Numbered from the stretch's first letter, positions 34,538-43,929 are shown. The stretch is DNA of 55,421 nt from W0P28-013 sp051878315 (GCA_051878315.1 JBJEJW010000039.1:1-55421); one strand, 5' to 3'. The notes: generated from the letters alone by a model not told the origin. Made by a program: numbers and translations.

Positions 34538-35761
34538 ATGAAACATTTCCACGTCATATTGTTGGTTTTAGTAGGAATGGCAAGCGTATCGTGTCGCAAC
34601 CACACCAACGAATTGCTGAATCCGAACACGGTTCCATACAGCACGCCTCTCGAACAATTTGAAGTCGTGTGGAACGGCATCAACAACGGCTACGCGTTTT
34701 GGGACATTGACCCCACTGATTGGGACTCGGTGTACACGGTGTATAAACCGCGTTTCGAGGAATTGTCCAATCAGTCGAGTGTTCCAACTTCCACACTGCA
34801 ACAATATTACGCCGACATGTGCAGTCGTTTCGTCGACCACCACATGGCTATAGTGATACGTAATCCTAAACCGGCTGCCGACGACACAATTACCGCATTC
34901 GTTATCAATCCTGGCTATAACGAGGTGAAACAACGCAACTATTATCACGACCGTTTTTCGGACTCGTTGTTGCTGGTCAGCATCGACAAACTGCGCAGCA
35001 AAGTCCTTATTGATACCTGCGCTTACTGCAACACATCAAACGGCAGCATTTTGGCATGCAATATCGGCGGCATTGCTTACCTGCATTTGTCAAAATTTAT
35101 GCTTACCGAGACCCTCAACAATACCGATTCGAGCAGCCAAGCCATAGCCGATGTCTATCATGTATTTTACGAGCAAGCACTGCATTCGCCCGATTTAAAA
35201 GGCATTATACTCGATCAACGCGGCAATGTAGGCGGCTATGTAAATGATTTCGACTATGTATTAGCGCCATTCATCGACCAACCACTGACGTTGGGTACGA
35301 CACGGCGTAAAGAAGGTTTGGCACGTTACGATTATAGTGTTTGGATTCCGTTCACTATAGAACCGGCCGCCGAACATCGCGCGCTCGAAGTACCGATTGT
35401 CGCTTTGGCCGACATCAATTCGGTCAGTATGGGTGAGCTAACCACCTATGCTGTAACACTTTTGCCAAACGGTTGTTTTATAGGCGAACGCACATTCGGC
35501 GCACACGGACCGCTTTTCAATAATTTCGAAATAAACTACAGCGGCACATTCGGCGACAAGAATTTACAAACCACAAAACATTACGTTTATATGTCGAACG
35601 ACGTTTTCAGAACCAACGACGGGACTATTCTCGAAGGACAAGGCTTTCGCCCGAACCATCAAGTATTGTTCAACAACGAAAAAATGAATGCCGGCGACGA
35701 CGTACAACTTAATGCGGCTATCGACTTGATTTTATACAACAAAATTCCCTCTCAAAACTAA
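34538..35761 (+). CDS. S41-family peptidase lipoprotein
   Basis: A 407-residue lipoprotein (signal ending SVSC). The C-terminal half is a tail-specific protease fold: GIILDQRGNVGGYV around residues 227-240, then ALADINSVSMGELT with the candidate catalytic serine (SVSMGE), and the RTFGAHGPL loop. S41 peptidases cleave exposed C-termini of envelope proteins. No PDZ domain is evident in the N-terminal half, which carries the C41 family-like extension instead. It is between an outer-membrane protein gene and an M48 peptidase gene (9- and 14-bp gaps), pointing to envelope quality control. Confidence 0.82.
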   Translation: MKHFHVILLVLVGMASVSCRNHTNELLNPNTVPYSTPLEQFEVVWNGINNGYAFWDIDPTDWDSVYTVYKPRFEELSNQSSVPTSTLQQYYADMCSRFVDHHMAIVIRNPKPAADDTITAFVINPGYNEVKQRNYYHDRFSDSLLLVSIDKLRSKVLIDTCAYCNTSNGSILACNIGGIAYLHLSKFMLTETLNNTDSSSQAIADVYHVFYEQALHSPDLKGIILDQRGNVGGYVNDFDYVLAPFIDQPLTLGTTRRKEGLARYDYSVWIPFTIEPAAEHRALEVPIVALADINSVSMGELTTYAVTLLPNGCFIGERTFGAHGPLFNNFEINYSGTFGDKNLQTTKHYVYMSNDVFRTNDGTILEGQGFRPNHQVLFNNEKMNAGDDVQLNAAIDLILYNKIPSQN

Positions 35762-35775
35762 TTATCTTATCTATC

Positions 35776-37008
35776 GTGTTTAGTATTTTAATCACTATTT
35801 TCGTCCTTGATTTCATTTTCAACCGCACCGTTTCGCTACTCAACATCAACCATTCGAAATGTGCCATTCCCGAACCGTTACAAGATTTGTATGATGCCGA
35901 CCAATACGCACGGCAGCAGCAGTATTTCCGTATCAATGCCGGTTTCGGTTGGCTGTCGGCATCGTTGTCGTTTGTAGTCATGCTCGTCATGTTGCTATGC
36001 GACGGTTTTGCATGGTTAGACCATCTTATCCGCACATGGACACACAGCGAACTGCTCGTATCGTTGCTCTTTTTCGGCATTCTGTTCGTGGCCAACGAAT
36101 TGTTGTCGCTACCGTTTGCCATTTATCGTACATTTGTCATTGAGGCACGTTTTGGCTTCAACAAAACAACGCCAACTACATTCATTACCGACACGTTAAA
36201 AAACCTCTTATTATCTATAGTGATTTCCGGTTGTTTATTGACCGCCATCATCTTTATTTACGAACAGATTTCCGCATATTTCTGGCTGATAGCTTGGGCT
36301 GTCGTTACTTTGTTCAATTTGTTTATGAGTCAATTTTACTCTAAACTGATTGTGCCATTATTCAACAAACAGACACCGCTCGAAGCAGGAGAATTGCGCG
36401 ACGCTATCGAACAATTCGCACAAAACAGCGGCTTTGGGTTGGACAATATTTACGTCATCGATAGTTCAAAACGCTCGACAAAAGCCAACGCCTATTTCAC
36501 CGGATGGGGAAAACGTAAACGCATAGTCCTATACGACACACTCATCAAGCAACTGACAACCAACGAAATAGTGGCTGTTTTAGCACACGAAATCGGTCAT
36601 AACAAACACCACCATACATTGAAAAGCATTGCTGTTTCGTTGCCCATGAATCTCCTGCTGTTCATACTGCTCGGGCTGTTTCTCAACAACGACTTATTGG
36701 CGCAAGCATTAGGCTGCGATACAGCATCATTCCACATCAATCTGATAGCATTCAGTCTATTGTATACACCTGTCAGCATGTTATTGGACTTACTCCAAAA
36801 TCTGTTATCGCGCAAACACGAGTATCAAGCCGATGCATTCGTCAAAGCGCACGGATACGCAGAATATTTAATAACAGGACTCAAAAAAATAACGGCGCAA
36901 GCCTTGATAAATCTGACACCGCACCCATTGTTTGTATTTGTACACTATTCGCACCCGACACTTTTACAACGCATCACGGCGTTGCGACAAACAGCGTGCG
37001 ACAACTGA
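35776..37008 (+). CDS. M48-family (Ste24-like) membrane zinc metallopeptidase
   Basis: A 410-residue integral membrane peptidase. The zinc motif HEIGH (271-275) is followed by further histidines and then by the HEYQADAFV block with the third, glutamate ligand. Membrane helices occupy about residues 5-20, 60-80, 92-112, 143-163 and 165-187, with two more after the zinc motif, as in Ste24. It starts at GTG (35776), as no ATG fits the N-terminal helix. The family cleaves membrane or translocon-jammed proteins. It is the third gene of the barrel-S41-M48 operon. Confidence 0.88.
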   Translation: MFSILITIFVLDFIFNRTVSLLNINHSKCAIPEPLQDLYDADQYARQQQYFRINAGFGWLSASLSFVVMLVMLLCDGFAWLDHLIRTWTHSELLVSLLFFGILFVANELLSLPFAIYRTFVIEARFGFNKTTPTTFITDTLKNLLLSIVISGCLLTAIIFIYEQISAYFWLIAWAVVTLFNLFMSQFYSKLIVPLFNKQTPLEAGELRDAIEQFAQNSGFGLDNIYVIDSSKRSTKANAYFTGWGKRKRIVLYDTLIKQLTTNEIVAVLAHEIGHNKHHHTLKSIAVSLPMNLLLFILLGLFLNNDLLAQALGCDTASFHINLIAFSLLYTPVSMLLDLLQNLLSRKHEYQADAFVKAHGYAEYLITGLKKITAQALINLTPHPLFVFVHYSHPTLLQRITALRQTACDN

Positions 37009-37072
37009 TTTTTTTTGAACATAATGCAATATTTTACATCCAAAAACGTCTTTTAGAAAACATTTTTATTTT

Positions 37073-37123
37073 TTCAACTTTTATTTTTTTATTTATTGTT
37101 CAACTTTTAATTTTTATTTATTA
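37073..37123 (+). repeat. Tandem duplication of an A/T-rich leader element
   Basis: Two near-identical units, 37073-37098 (26 nt) and 37099-37123 (25 nt), each begin TTCAACTTTTA and end ATTTATT, differing only by a small length change and one base. They fill the leader right up to the start codon of the small lipoprotein gene. A/T-rich leaders favour translation in Bacteroidota, where Shine-Dalgarno pairing is weak. Confidence 0.8.
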
Positions 37124-37389
37124 TGAAAAAAGTATTCTTAAGTTTGGCCGTTGTGGCTGTTGCAGCCCTCGGCATGACATCGTGCAAAGACAGCAGCGAA
37201 GCTCGTTGCTGGAAAGTAACCTACAAAACTGCAGGTGTAGAAATCGTCACTTACACTTGGATGAGCGAAGACACGATGAACGCCACTTATGGCAAATTCA
37301 CAGATTTCAAAGCCGAAAAAGTTAGTGGCACTGAAGGTGATTGTGTAGATCTGCAAAGCGAGAAAGGCGGTGGTTCTATTACCTTTTAA
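37123..37389 (+). CDS. Small lipoprotein of unknown function
   Basis: An 88-residue lipoprotein with a textbook signal (residues 1-20, ending MTSC, lipidated Cys21). The short mature part contains CWKVTYKTAGVEIVTYTW and two further cysteines that could form a disulfide. I do not recognise a family. The unusually A/T-rich, duplicated leader suggests strong expression. It stands 114 bp after the M48 gene and is followed by a hairpin at 37415. Confidence 0.75.
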   Translation: MKKVFLSLAVVAVAALGMTSCKDSSEARCWKVTYKTAGVEIVTYTWMSEDTMNATYGKFTDFKAEKVSGTEGDCVDLQSEKGGGSITF

Positions 37390-37414
37390 GTACTGACAAT
37401 CTGTAAATTAACAA

Positions 37415-37444
37415 CGCAGAGCCGCATCATGATGTGGCTCTGCG
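37415..37444. terminator. Hairpin between the small lipoprotein and DUF389 genes
   Basis: CGCAGAGCC (37415-37423) pairs perfectly with GGCTCTGCG (37436-37444), and the loop adds further pairing. It lies between two convergent genes, 25 bp and 19 bp from their stops. The T-tracts are weak on both strands, so it may act as a bidirectional terminator or RNA stabiliser. Confidence 0.6.
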
Positions 37445-37463
37445 TGTATTTGGTAGCAATCGG

Positions 37464-38867
37464 TTATTGCGCTTGTTCCGCCACAATTTTTACTTGTGGC
37501 GCATCAAGACGCGCTTTCATCCACAATTCAAATTGTTGTTGTTCTGTTGGTTGCACCGATTCATTCCACGCCACATTGATAACCGGAATCTGCTGTTTTG
37601 TGGCGGTTTTCACATCTATTTCATCGGCAATAGAGAATGTTATCGATTCGACACTCGGGAACAAAACCTGCACTTCGCGTACCAACTGTTCGGGAGTAAT
37701 AGTTGATTTGTTTTCGAGTTGTTCTATTTGTTCGCGTAAACGTAAAATAGTCGAATCACGCTCGGCTAACTGCACCTCTTTGCGTTCCAAAATCTGTTGA
37801 ATCATCTCCGACTGTGCATCAACATCCAATGTATTTCCTCCAGTTTGTCGAATCACCAATTTCACTTTTTCCAAACCGAAATCGTCCAACCGCTTTTGTA
37901 AATACTCCACCTGCTCCGGCGTCAGCGGCATACCGACCAACGAGAGCGTAATACTCTGTTCTTTAGCCGAATAATGGCGTTTTACATTGATTATCTGTAC
38001 ATTTTCGAGCACCGTGCTATGTTCCATTTCGGACACATATTTTATGGCCTGACTATTGAACGAGGTTTCGCGAATAACATTGATGCCAATGAAAATGCTC
38101 GGAATGATGATGATGAGCGAAAATATGAGAATACTGCGACGCACCTTGCGTTCGTGTTGTGCATCGACAAATTGCTTACGTGGAAATTTCAGATAACGCA
38201 CCATCACAAACGTAGCCAATGCGATGAAAAACGAATTGATGAAAAAAAGATAAAACGCGCCAAAAAAGTAAATCCATTGCCCGGTTCCCAAGCCGTAGCC
38301 GGCCGTACACAGCGGTGGCATCAACGCCGTGGCAATGGCCACACCGGATACTACGGTAACTTTTTCCTGTTTACGCGACGTGGCCACAATGCCCGCCAAA
38401 CCGCCAAAAAACGCTATCAGCACATCGAACACGGTCGGTTTGGTACGCGCCAACAATTCTGATTGTGCATCGCTGAGTGGTGTCAACAGAAAATAAGTAG
38501 TCGAGGCCAACAAACTGATTAACACCATTATTACCAAATTGCGTAACGACTTGCGTAACAAATCGTTATCGCTGATACCGATGGCAAGGCCTATACCCAT
38601 AATAGGACTCATTAGGGGCGAAATCAACATGGCGCCGATAATCACTGCCGTAGAATTAACATTCAGCCCGACCGAAGCGATGACAATAGCAAATGCCAAA
38701 ATCCACACATTCACGCCACGAAATTCGACACTGCGGCTGATATTTTCAATCGTTGCCTGCGCATCGCAATCGGCATCGATATTCACTAAATTTTTGAGAT
38801 AAAGGCGCACATCACGCCACAAAATTTGCACCTTTTCGGCAAATGTTTTCTTGTGTAATTCTTCCAT
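37464..38867 (-). CDS. DUF389 (TIGR00341-like) membrane protein
   Basis: A 467-residue protein. About six membrane helices (residues 50-250) include the conserved NSTAVIIGAMLISPLMSPIMGIGLAIG and VSGVAIATALMPPLCTAGYGLG blocks of DUF389. The C-terminal half is soluble, with a coiled-coil stretch near 365-395 (ERKEVQLAERDSTILRLREQ). No activity has been assigned to the family. It follows hemW after 19 bp, so the two are probably cotranscribed. Confidence 0.85.
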   Translation of the reverse strand: MEELHKKTFAEKVQILWRDVRLYLKNLVNIDADCDAQATIENISRSVEFRGVNVWILAFAIVIASVGLNVNSTAVIIGAMLISPLMSPIMGIGLAIGISDNDLLRKSLRNLVIMVLISLLASTTYFLLTPLSDAQSELLARTKPTVFDVLIAFFGGLAGIVATSRKQEKVTVVSGVAIATALMPPLCTAGYGLGTGQWIYFFGAFYLFFINSFFIALATFVMVRYLKFPRKQFVDAQHERKVRRSILIFSLIIIIPSIFIGINVIRETSFNSQAIKYVSEMEHSTVLENVQIINVKRHYSAKEQSITLSLVGMPLTPEQVEYLQKRLDDFGLEKVKLVIRQTGGNTLDVDAQSEMIQQILERKEVQLAERDSTILRLREQIEQLENKSTITPEQLVREVQVLFPSVESITFSIADEIDVKTATKQQIPVINVAWNESVQPTEQQQFELWMKARLDAPQVKIVAEQAQ

Positions 38868-38886
38868 AGTTTTGTATTTTGCAAAA

Positions 38887-40038
38887 TTATTTTTCGATTC
38901 TGACTTCGTGATTCACCGACATCAAATCGGCCATGATGCCATCGCTGACAAAAATGCCTGCCCGAGTCAGACACAAATGATTGCCACGTAACTGCAAATG
39001 TTGCCGCCGAAGATGTGCCGTCGCGCAACGCAAACAATAGTCGGCCGCCGCGCTACCAAACATGGCTGCGAGTTGTGTTAAATCGACGCCGTCGGACGTT
39101 CGCAAACCGGTGAATACAAATTCGTTATATCTATTTTCGTCGGTTAAATATTCCGTTTCGGCCGGTATACGTTCCTGCTCTATCGCCTCGATGTAAGCCC
39201 GTGTATCGGCCACATTCCACTGACGCGATGTACCATTGTACGAATGCGCCGCCGCACCTACTCCCAAATACGGCACACCGTGCCAATATGCCGAATTGTG
39301 TCGTGATCGGAAACCCTGCTGACAAAAATTAGAAATTTCGTAATGTTCGTAGCCTGCGGTTTCGAGTTGTTCAATCAGCACATCAAACATGGCCAGCATA
39401 ACCGTTTCGTCCGTTTCGACAATGCGCCCGGTCTGCCGCCACTGCGTCAAAAGCGTATGCTCTTCGTACATCAAATTATATGCCGACAAATGCTGTATGC
39501 CCAGCGACAAGGCTGTTTGCAACGTTGCCGTCCACTGTTGCAATGTTTGTCGTGGCAATCCGTACATCAGGTCGATGCTGATATTGCCAAAACCGTACTG
39601 TTGCAACAAACGTACGGCGTTGACGGCTTGCGCCGCCGTATGCCGTCGATGCAAAAATGTCAGTTCGGCATCGTCGAAACTCTGCACTCCCAAACTCACC
39701 CGATTGAACGCCAACTGTGCCAATTGTGCCACCATCGGTTCTGTCATATCGTCAGGATTGCATTCGATGGTGATTTCGGCATCAGGTGCCACTTCGAAAT
39801 TTTGTTGCACCGCATCGAGCAGACTTTTCTGAGTCTCGGCACACAGCGTCGAAGGAGTGCCTCCACCAAAATAAACTGTCGAAATTCTCTTATCAGGCAA
39901 ATAGGCGCTCCGCATACGCAATTCGGCATTCAACGCATTCACATAACGATGCCTCAACGCCAAATCGGTACCGCTATGAAACGCGCAATAGACACAGCGT
40001 GTACGACAAAACGGGATGTGTACATAGAGTCCGGCCAC
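38887..40038 (-). CDS. hemW: Radical SAM heme chaperone HemW
   Basis: A 383-residue radical SAM protein. Cys11, Cys15 and Cys18 (CRTRCVYCAF) bind the cluster; the residue after the third cysteine pair is Phe, as in HemW, rather than the extra Cys of oxygen-independent coproporphyrinogen oxidase HemN. GGGTPSTL and the C-terminal HemW-type domain follow. HemW binds heme and hands it to apoproteins. Its name in older annotation, HemN-like, should be avoided. Confidence 0.9.
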   Translation of the reverse strand: MAGLYVHIPFCRTRCVYCAFHSGTDLALRHRYVNALNAELRMRSAYLPDKRISTVYFGGGTPSTLCAETQKSLLDAVQQNFEVAPDAEITIECNPDDMTEPMVAQLAQLAFNRVSLGVQSFDDAELTFLHRRHTAAQAVNAVRLLQQYGFGNISIDLMYGLPRQTLQQWTATLQTALSLGIQHLSAYNLMYEEHTLLTQWRQTGRIVETDETVMLAMFDVLIEQLETAGYEHYEISNFCQQGFRSRHNSAYWHGVPYLGVGAAAHSYNGTSRQWNVADTRAYIEAIEQERIPAETEYLTDENRYNEFVFTGLRTSDGVDLTQLAAMFGSAAADYCLRCATAHLRRQHLQLRGNHLCLTRAGIFVSDGIMADLMSVNHEVRIEK

Positions 40039-40061
40039 AAAAAAAAATGTTTAATAAGTGG

Positions 40062-40095
40062 CAAAGATACGTTTTTTTGTACGAAAATCAGCAAA
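40062..40095 (-). promoter_or_regulatory. Candidate promoter of hemW-DUF389
   Basis: TATCTTTG on the minus strand (40069 to 40062) is a perfect -7 element 23 bp before the start. TTTG (40095 to 40092) lies 22 bp upstream, slightly long. Confidence 0.55.
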
Positions 40096-40133
40096 AAAAC
40101 GGGGAAATGTGCATCACCGCAACTTTTTTTGTG

Positions 40134-40141
40134 TAATTTTG
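40134..40141 (+). promoter_or_regulatory. -7 element upstream of dapL
   Basis: TAATTTTG at 40134-40141 fits TAnnTTTG and lies 26 bp before the ATG at 40168. No good TTTG is visible at the -33 distance. Confidence 0.4.
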
Positions 40142-40167
40142 CACCAATTTTTAGAAGACGGACAATT

Positions 40168-41346
40168 ATGGCAAAAATAAATAGCAACTACAATAATTTG
40201 CAAGAGAATTATCTGTTTGTCGAGATAGCCAAACGCACTGCGGCCTATCAGAAAGCGCATCCCGAAGCACATGTCATCAAATTGGGTATTGGCGATGTAA
40301 CCCGCCCGATAGCGACCGTGGCTGCCGATGCTATGATTGCTGCCAACGAAGAGCTAAAACACGCCGACACATTCCGAGGCTATGGTCCCGAACTCGGATA
40401 CAAATTTGCGAAAGCAGCCGTTCAACGCTATTACGCCCAATACGGCGTATCGGTCGATTTCGACGACTTAACCATCGGCGACGGCATCGGTTCCGATTTG
40501 GCCAACATTACCGACCTATTTTCGTCGGACAACACGGTGCTAATTCCCGACCCCGTATATCCGCTCTACAAAGCCACATCTATTATGGACGGTCGGCGCA
40601 TTAAATATCTGGAATGTTCGGTCGAAAACAATTTTTTACCCACGCCTCCCGACTATCCGTCGGATTTGATTTATCTGTGTTCGCCCAACAATCCGACAGG
40701 CGCCACATTCAATTACGATCAATTAAAAGCGTGGGTCGATTATGCCAACGCTTGCGGCGCTGTCATATTGTACGATAGTGCATACGAGCGTTTCATCGCC
40801 GATGCAGACAAGCCGCATTCTATTTTCGAGATTGCCGGTGCGCGCACATGTGCTATCGAATTTTGCAGTCTGTCGAAAACAGCGGGATTCACCTGCGTAC
40901 GCAGCGGCTACACATTAGTGCCGAAAGAATTGGTGCGCGAGGGCGTCAGTCTGAACCACATGTGGCAACAGCGCCAAACCACCAAATACAACGGTACGCC
41001 TTATGCTACGCAACGCGGTTTGGAAGCTGCCTTATCGCCCGACGGTCTGCGCCAAGCCGACGAAAATATAGCCTACTACAAACGCAATGTGCAACCCATC
41101 ACGTCATTTTTGGAACAAAAAGGCATTTTTTATAGTGGAGGACACAACTCGCCTTACATTTGGCTACGTTGTCCGAATGCGATGACGTCGTGGGAATTTT
41201 TCGATTTTTTGCTCGACACAGTACAAGTAGTCGGTACGCCTGGCGTCGGGTTCGGCGCATGTGGCGAACACTATTTCCGTCTGTCCACATTCAACACCTA
41301 CGAAGCCACACAAGAAGCGATGGAACGACTGGCCACCGTATTGTAA
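40168..41346 (+). CDS. dapL: LL-diaminopimelate aminotransferase
   Basis: A 392-residue fold-type I aminotransferase that converts tetrahydrodipicolinate directly to LL-diaminopimelate for lysine and peptidoglycan synthesis. Characteristic blocks are KLGIGDVTRPI, GYGPELGYKFAKAAV, IPDPVYPLYK, CSPNNPTGATF and EFCSLSKTAGFTCVRSGY with the PLP lysine. The open frame extends 275 codons further upstream, but that part is antisense to hemW; the start at 40168 matches the family and follows the promoter element. Its stop codon directly abuts the stop of the convergent SRPBCC gene with no spacer. Confidence 0.93.
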   Translation: MAKINSNYNNLQENYLFVEIAKRTAAYQKAHPEAHVIKLGIGDVTRPIATVAADAMIAANEELKHADTFRGYGPELGYKFAKAAVQRYYAQYGVSVDFDDLTIGDGIGSDLANITDLFSSDNTVLIPDPVYPLYKATSIMDGRRIKYLECSVENNFLPTPPDYPSDLIYLCSPNNPTGATFNYDQLKAWVDYANACGAVILYDSAYERFIADADKPHSIFEIAGARTCAIEFCSLSKTAGFTCVRSGYTLVPKELVREGVSLNHMWQQRQTTKYNGTPYATQRGLEAALSPDGLRQADENIAYYKRNVQPITSFLEQKGIFYSGGHNSPYIWLRCPNAMTSWEFFDFLLDTVQVVGTPGVGFGACGEHYFRLSTFNTYEATQEAMERLATVL

Positions 41347-41754
41347 TTACAACACCTGAGCCAGCATTTCGGCCATTTGTGTAATGCCTTGTTGCAATTT
41401 GCCGCCCAACATGGTTTTCAGCATAAACGGCAAATCGACTTTGAGGGTAATTTTCATCAGTGTTTCGCCAAGCGCATTTTCTTTCAGTTGTACCCATAGG
41501 TTAAATGCCACCGGCAAATTGTCGGCACCGAATTTTACGGTTTTATCGGGGTCGCGTTCGACTATACGCAACGTAACTCTGCCAACCGGTTCGACAGTAA
41601 ACGAGCACGTATCGGCATCGCACGTCAAATCGCGAATTTTGTCCTGCGGCAATTTGTCCTTAAAGGCATCCCAACGACTTAAATCGGCAATCTTTTCAAA
41701 TACTTCGTGCTGCGAACCATGTAGTTTTTTCACAGCGCTTTCGTATGTTTCCAT
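41347..41754 (-). CDS. SRPBCC-fold (START/polyketide cyclase-like) protein
   Basis: A 135-residue small protein with the helix-grip pattern: N-terminal strand and SQHEVFEKIADLSRW, a central run of strands (TLRIVERDPDKTVKF), and a long C-terminal helix (LQQGITQMAEMLAQVL). SRPBCC proteins bind lipids or other hydrophobic ligands; no catalytic motif is seen. It is probably cotranscribed behind aroK (24-bp gap). Confidence 0.75.
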   Translation of the reverse strand: METYESAVKKLHGSQHEVFEKIADLSRWDAFKDKLPQDKIRDLTCDADTCSFTVEPVGRVTLRIVERDPDKTVKFGADNLPVAFNLWVQLKENALGETLMKITLKVDLPFMLKTMLGGKLQQGITQMAEMLAQVL

Positions 41755-41778
41755 ATTATTATTGTGTTTTTTAGTTAC

Positions 41779-42309
41779 TCACCTACCAATACCAAGTGTT
41801 CGCACAAAGTCATCGATATGTGCAAAATCGCCATCCGTTTCCACATCGACGACCATAGCAGCTTGTTCGTAAAATGGCGTACGTTGCGCCAACAGATTAT
41901 CGACAAACGCTGTCAGTTCGTCGCGACTTTTACCTCGCAGCAACGGCCGTTGCACCTTGGCATGCGTCAAACGCTCCACCAACAATGGTACAGGTGTTCG
42001 CAAATAAACGGTCAGACCACAAGCGTTCATCTGCTGCATATTGTCGGCAAAGCAAGCCAACCCACCGCCGGTTGCTATCACAACTCGCTCATAATCTGAC
42101 AATTCGAGCAGTACAGCGCGCTCTATTTGACGGAAACCGGCTTCGCCTTTTTCTTCAAAAATTTGCGATACGGTTTTATGATAGCGACCTTCGATAAAGG
42201 CATCAGTGTCGATGCAACTCCACCCAAGAGCATCTGCCAAACGCCGGCCAATAGTGCTTTTACCGCACCCCATAAATCCCACTAAAAAGATACGCAACGG
42301 TTGTTCCAT
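41779..42309 (-). CDS. aroK: Shikimate kinase
   Basis: A 176-residue P-loop kinase making shikimate 3-phosphate in the aromatic amino-acid pathway. The Walker A motif is GFMGCGKST (11-19). The shikimate-binding DTDAFIE and GEAGFRQIE motifs, the ATGGGLA loop and the RPLL lid complete the family signature. Length is normal. A TACTTTTG motif 26 bp upstream on the minus strand (42342 to 42335) may be its -7 element. Confidence 0.95.
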   Translation of the reverse strand: MEQPLRIFLVGFMGCGKSTIGRRLADALGWSCIDTDAFIEGRYHKTVSQIFEEKGEAGFRQIERAVLLELSDYERVVIATGGGLACFADNMQQMNACGLTVYLRTPVPLLVERLTHAKVQRPLLRGKSRDELTAFVDNLLAQRTPFYEQAAMVVDVETDGDFAHIDDFVRTLGIGR

Positions 42310-42395
42310 ACAAACATGTGCAAAAAAAATCTTACAAAAGTAGTCAAAATTAATTAAATAACCACCATAAATTACAAAAATAGCGATTTATTTGC

Positions 42396-42403
42396 TATCT
42401 TTG
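42396..42403 (+). promoter_or_regulatory. -7 element of the FAD-dependent oxidoreductase gene
   Basis: TATCTTTG at 42396-42403 is a perfect -7 element, 20 bp before the ATG. No clear TTTG is seen at the -33 distance. Confidence 0.5.
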
Positions 42404-42423
42404 CACCAAATATATGTTTTGAT

Positions 42424-43914
42424 ATGAAAATAGCCATAATCGGCGGCGGAATAGCCGGCCTGACAGCCGGTATTTATGCCCAAAAAAACGGATTCGATAG
42501 TGAAATACACGAACGCCACACGATTGTTGGCGGGCAGTGTACAGGTTGGTATCGGCAACATTTTTTGTTGGACAATTGTGTGCATTGGCTCACCGGCACC
42601 AATCCCGAAAAAGATATTTATAAAGTATGGTGCGATGTCGGCGTTTTGGGTGAAGGCATTGAAATCATTCAACATGAATCGTTTATGCGCATCGAAATGG
42701 ACGGTACAGCCATCGATTTTTGGTACGACCTCGACCGTTTGCGCACCGATTTATTGGCTTTGTCGCCCGACGATAAAGAAACAATTGAAGAATTTATCAA
42801 AACGGTCAATGCCTATCGCGCCGTGGCGATGCCGGCACTGAAACCCATGGAACAACACAACTTGTGCGACTATTGGCGACTCATCAAAAAGATGCGTCAT
42901 CTCGGTCCGATTCACCGTAAATATTCCAAAATTTCGATACACGACTACGCCGCTCGTTTCAAACACCCGCTACTGCAAAAATTGATTACCTCGTACATGC
43001 CGAAATCGTATAATATGGCTTCACTATTTTATGTTTTCGGCACATTTGTCGATGGCAACGGCGCCCTGCCGCGCGGCGGTTCGTTAGGCATGATTGACCG
43101 CATGAAACAGAAATACGAAGCACTCGGCGGCAAAATCATCACCAATCACGAAGCCATCAAAATAGACGTCACATTCAACAAGGCACGTAACATTATTTTC
43201 AAAAACGGCGACATCGTTGAGGCCGACTGCATCATCTGCGCCTGCGACACCGACATCACATTCAACCGCCTGATAGGCAAAGGACTGATGGACAAATTTT
43301 TCCTCGAACACTATCACAAACACAAAGAGCATCCGCTGTACAGCAGTTTCAACTGTTATTTTGCAGTGGACGATATTTGCCAAATGCCATCGACCACTAT
43401 CAGTTTCGAATGTGCGCCATACACCGTTCACAACGACACGCACACCAACGTGTTTGTCAAAAATTTCAACTACGAACCGAGTTTTTCGCCCGAAGGCAAA
43501 AGTGTACTGCAAACCATGCTCGTGCAATACGAAAACGATTTCGACTATTGGAAAAACTTATATGAAACCGACCGTGCAGCCTACAAAGCCGAGAAAATGC
43601 GCATTGCCGGCGAAATAATGAAACGTATCGCCACACGTTTCCCCGAATTGGCAGGCAAATTGTCGATACTCGACGTGGTAACGCCAATGACTTATTATCG
43701 TTTTTGCGGAGCGTACAAAGGCGCATACATGAGTTTCATACTCACACCCTACGCGCCAAAACGCGCACACCGCGGCATATTGCCGGGCATACGCAATCTC
43801 TACTTGGCAGGTCAATGGTTGCAACCGCCCGGAGGTTTGCCAAACGCCGCTGTCACCGGACGTTTCGCCATTCAGCGCATCTGCAAACGCGAACATCTCA
43901 AATTTCACGATTAG
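42424..43914 (+). CDS. CrtI-like FAD-dependent oxidoreductase
   Basis: A 496-residue flavoprotein of the phytoene desaturase/amine oxidase-like family. The N-terminal dinucleotide-binding motif GGGIAGLTAG (residues 8-17) and the following GGQCTGWYR, the internal FGTFVDGNGALPRGGS, and the C-terminal LYLAGQWLQPPGGLPNAA block are the usual cofactor sites. Relatives desaturate, isomerise or saturate polyisoprenoids or retinoids. No carotenoid genes are adjacent, so the substrate is open. It stands alone between divergent and promoter regions. Confidence 0.8.
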   Translation: MKIAIIGGGIAGLTAGIYAQKNGFDSEIHERHTIVGGQCTGWYRQHFLLDNCVHWLTGTNPEKDIYKVWCDVGVLGEGIEIIQHESFMRIEMDGTAIDFWYDLDRLRTDLLALSPDDKETIEEFIKTVNAYRAVAMPALKPMEQHNLCDYWRLIKKMRHLGPIHRKYSKISIHDYAARFKHPLLQKLITSYMPKSYNMASLFYVFGTFVDGNGALPRGGSLGMIDRMKQKYEALGGKIITNHEAIKIDVTFNKARNIIFKNGDIVEADCIICACDTDITFNRLIGKGLMDKFFLEHYHKHKEHPLYSSFNCYFAVDDICQMPSTTISFECAPYTVHNDTHTNVFVKNFNYEPSFSPEGKSVLQTMLVQYENDFDYWKNLYETDRAAYKAEKMRIAGEIMKRIATRFPELAGKLSILDVVTPMTYYRFCGAYKGAYMSFILTPYAPKRAHRGILPGIRNLYLAGQWLQPPGGLPNAAVTGRFAIQRICKREHLKFHD

Positions 43915-43929
43915 GAGATTTGTGAAATT
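43901..43929 (+). terminator. Weak hairpin overlapping the oxidoreductase stop
   Basis: AATTTCAC (43901-43908) and GTGAAATT (43922-43929) form an 8-bp stem with a 13-nt loop, followed by a T-run at 43935. It overlaps the promoter of the amylase gene, so the assignment is tentative. Confidence 0.3.

Noticed and set aside
38887..40038. Naming the radical SAM gene hemN
   Set aside because: The cluster motif CxxxCxxC followed by Ala-Phe lacks the extra cysteine of HemN; this is the HemW type.
39343..40167. 275-codon N-terminal extension of the dapL reading frame
   Set aside because: It is antisense to hemW, has no family resemblance, and dapL homologues start at 40168 right after a promoter element.
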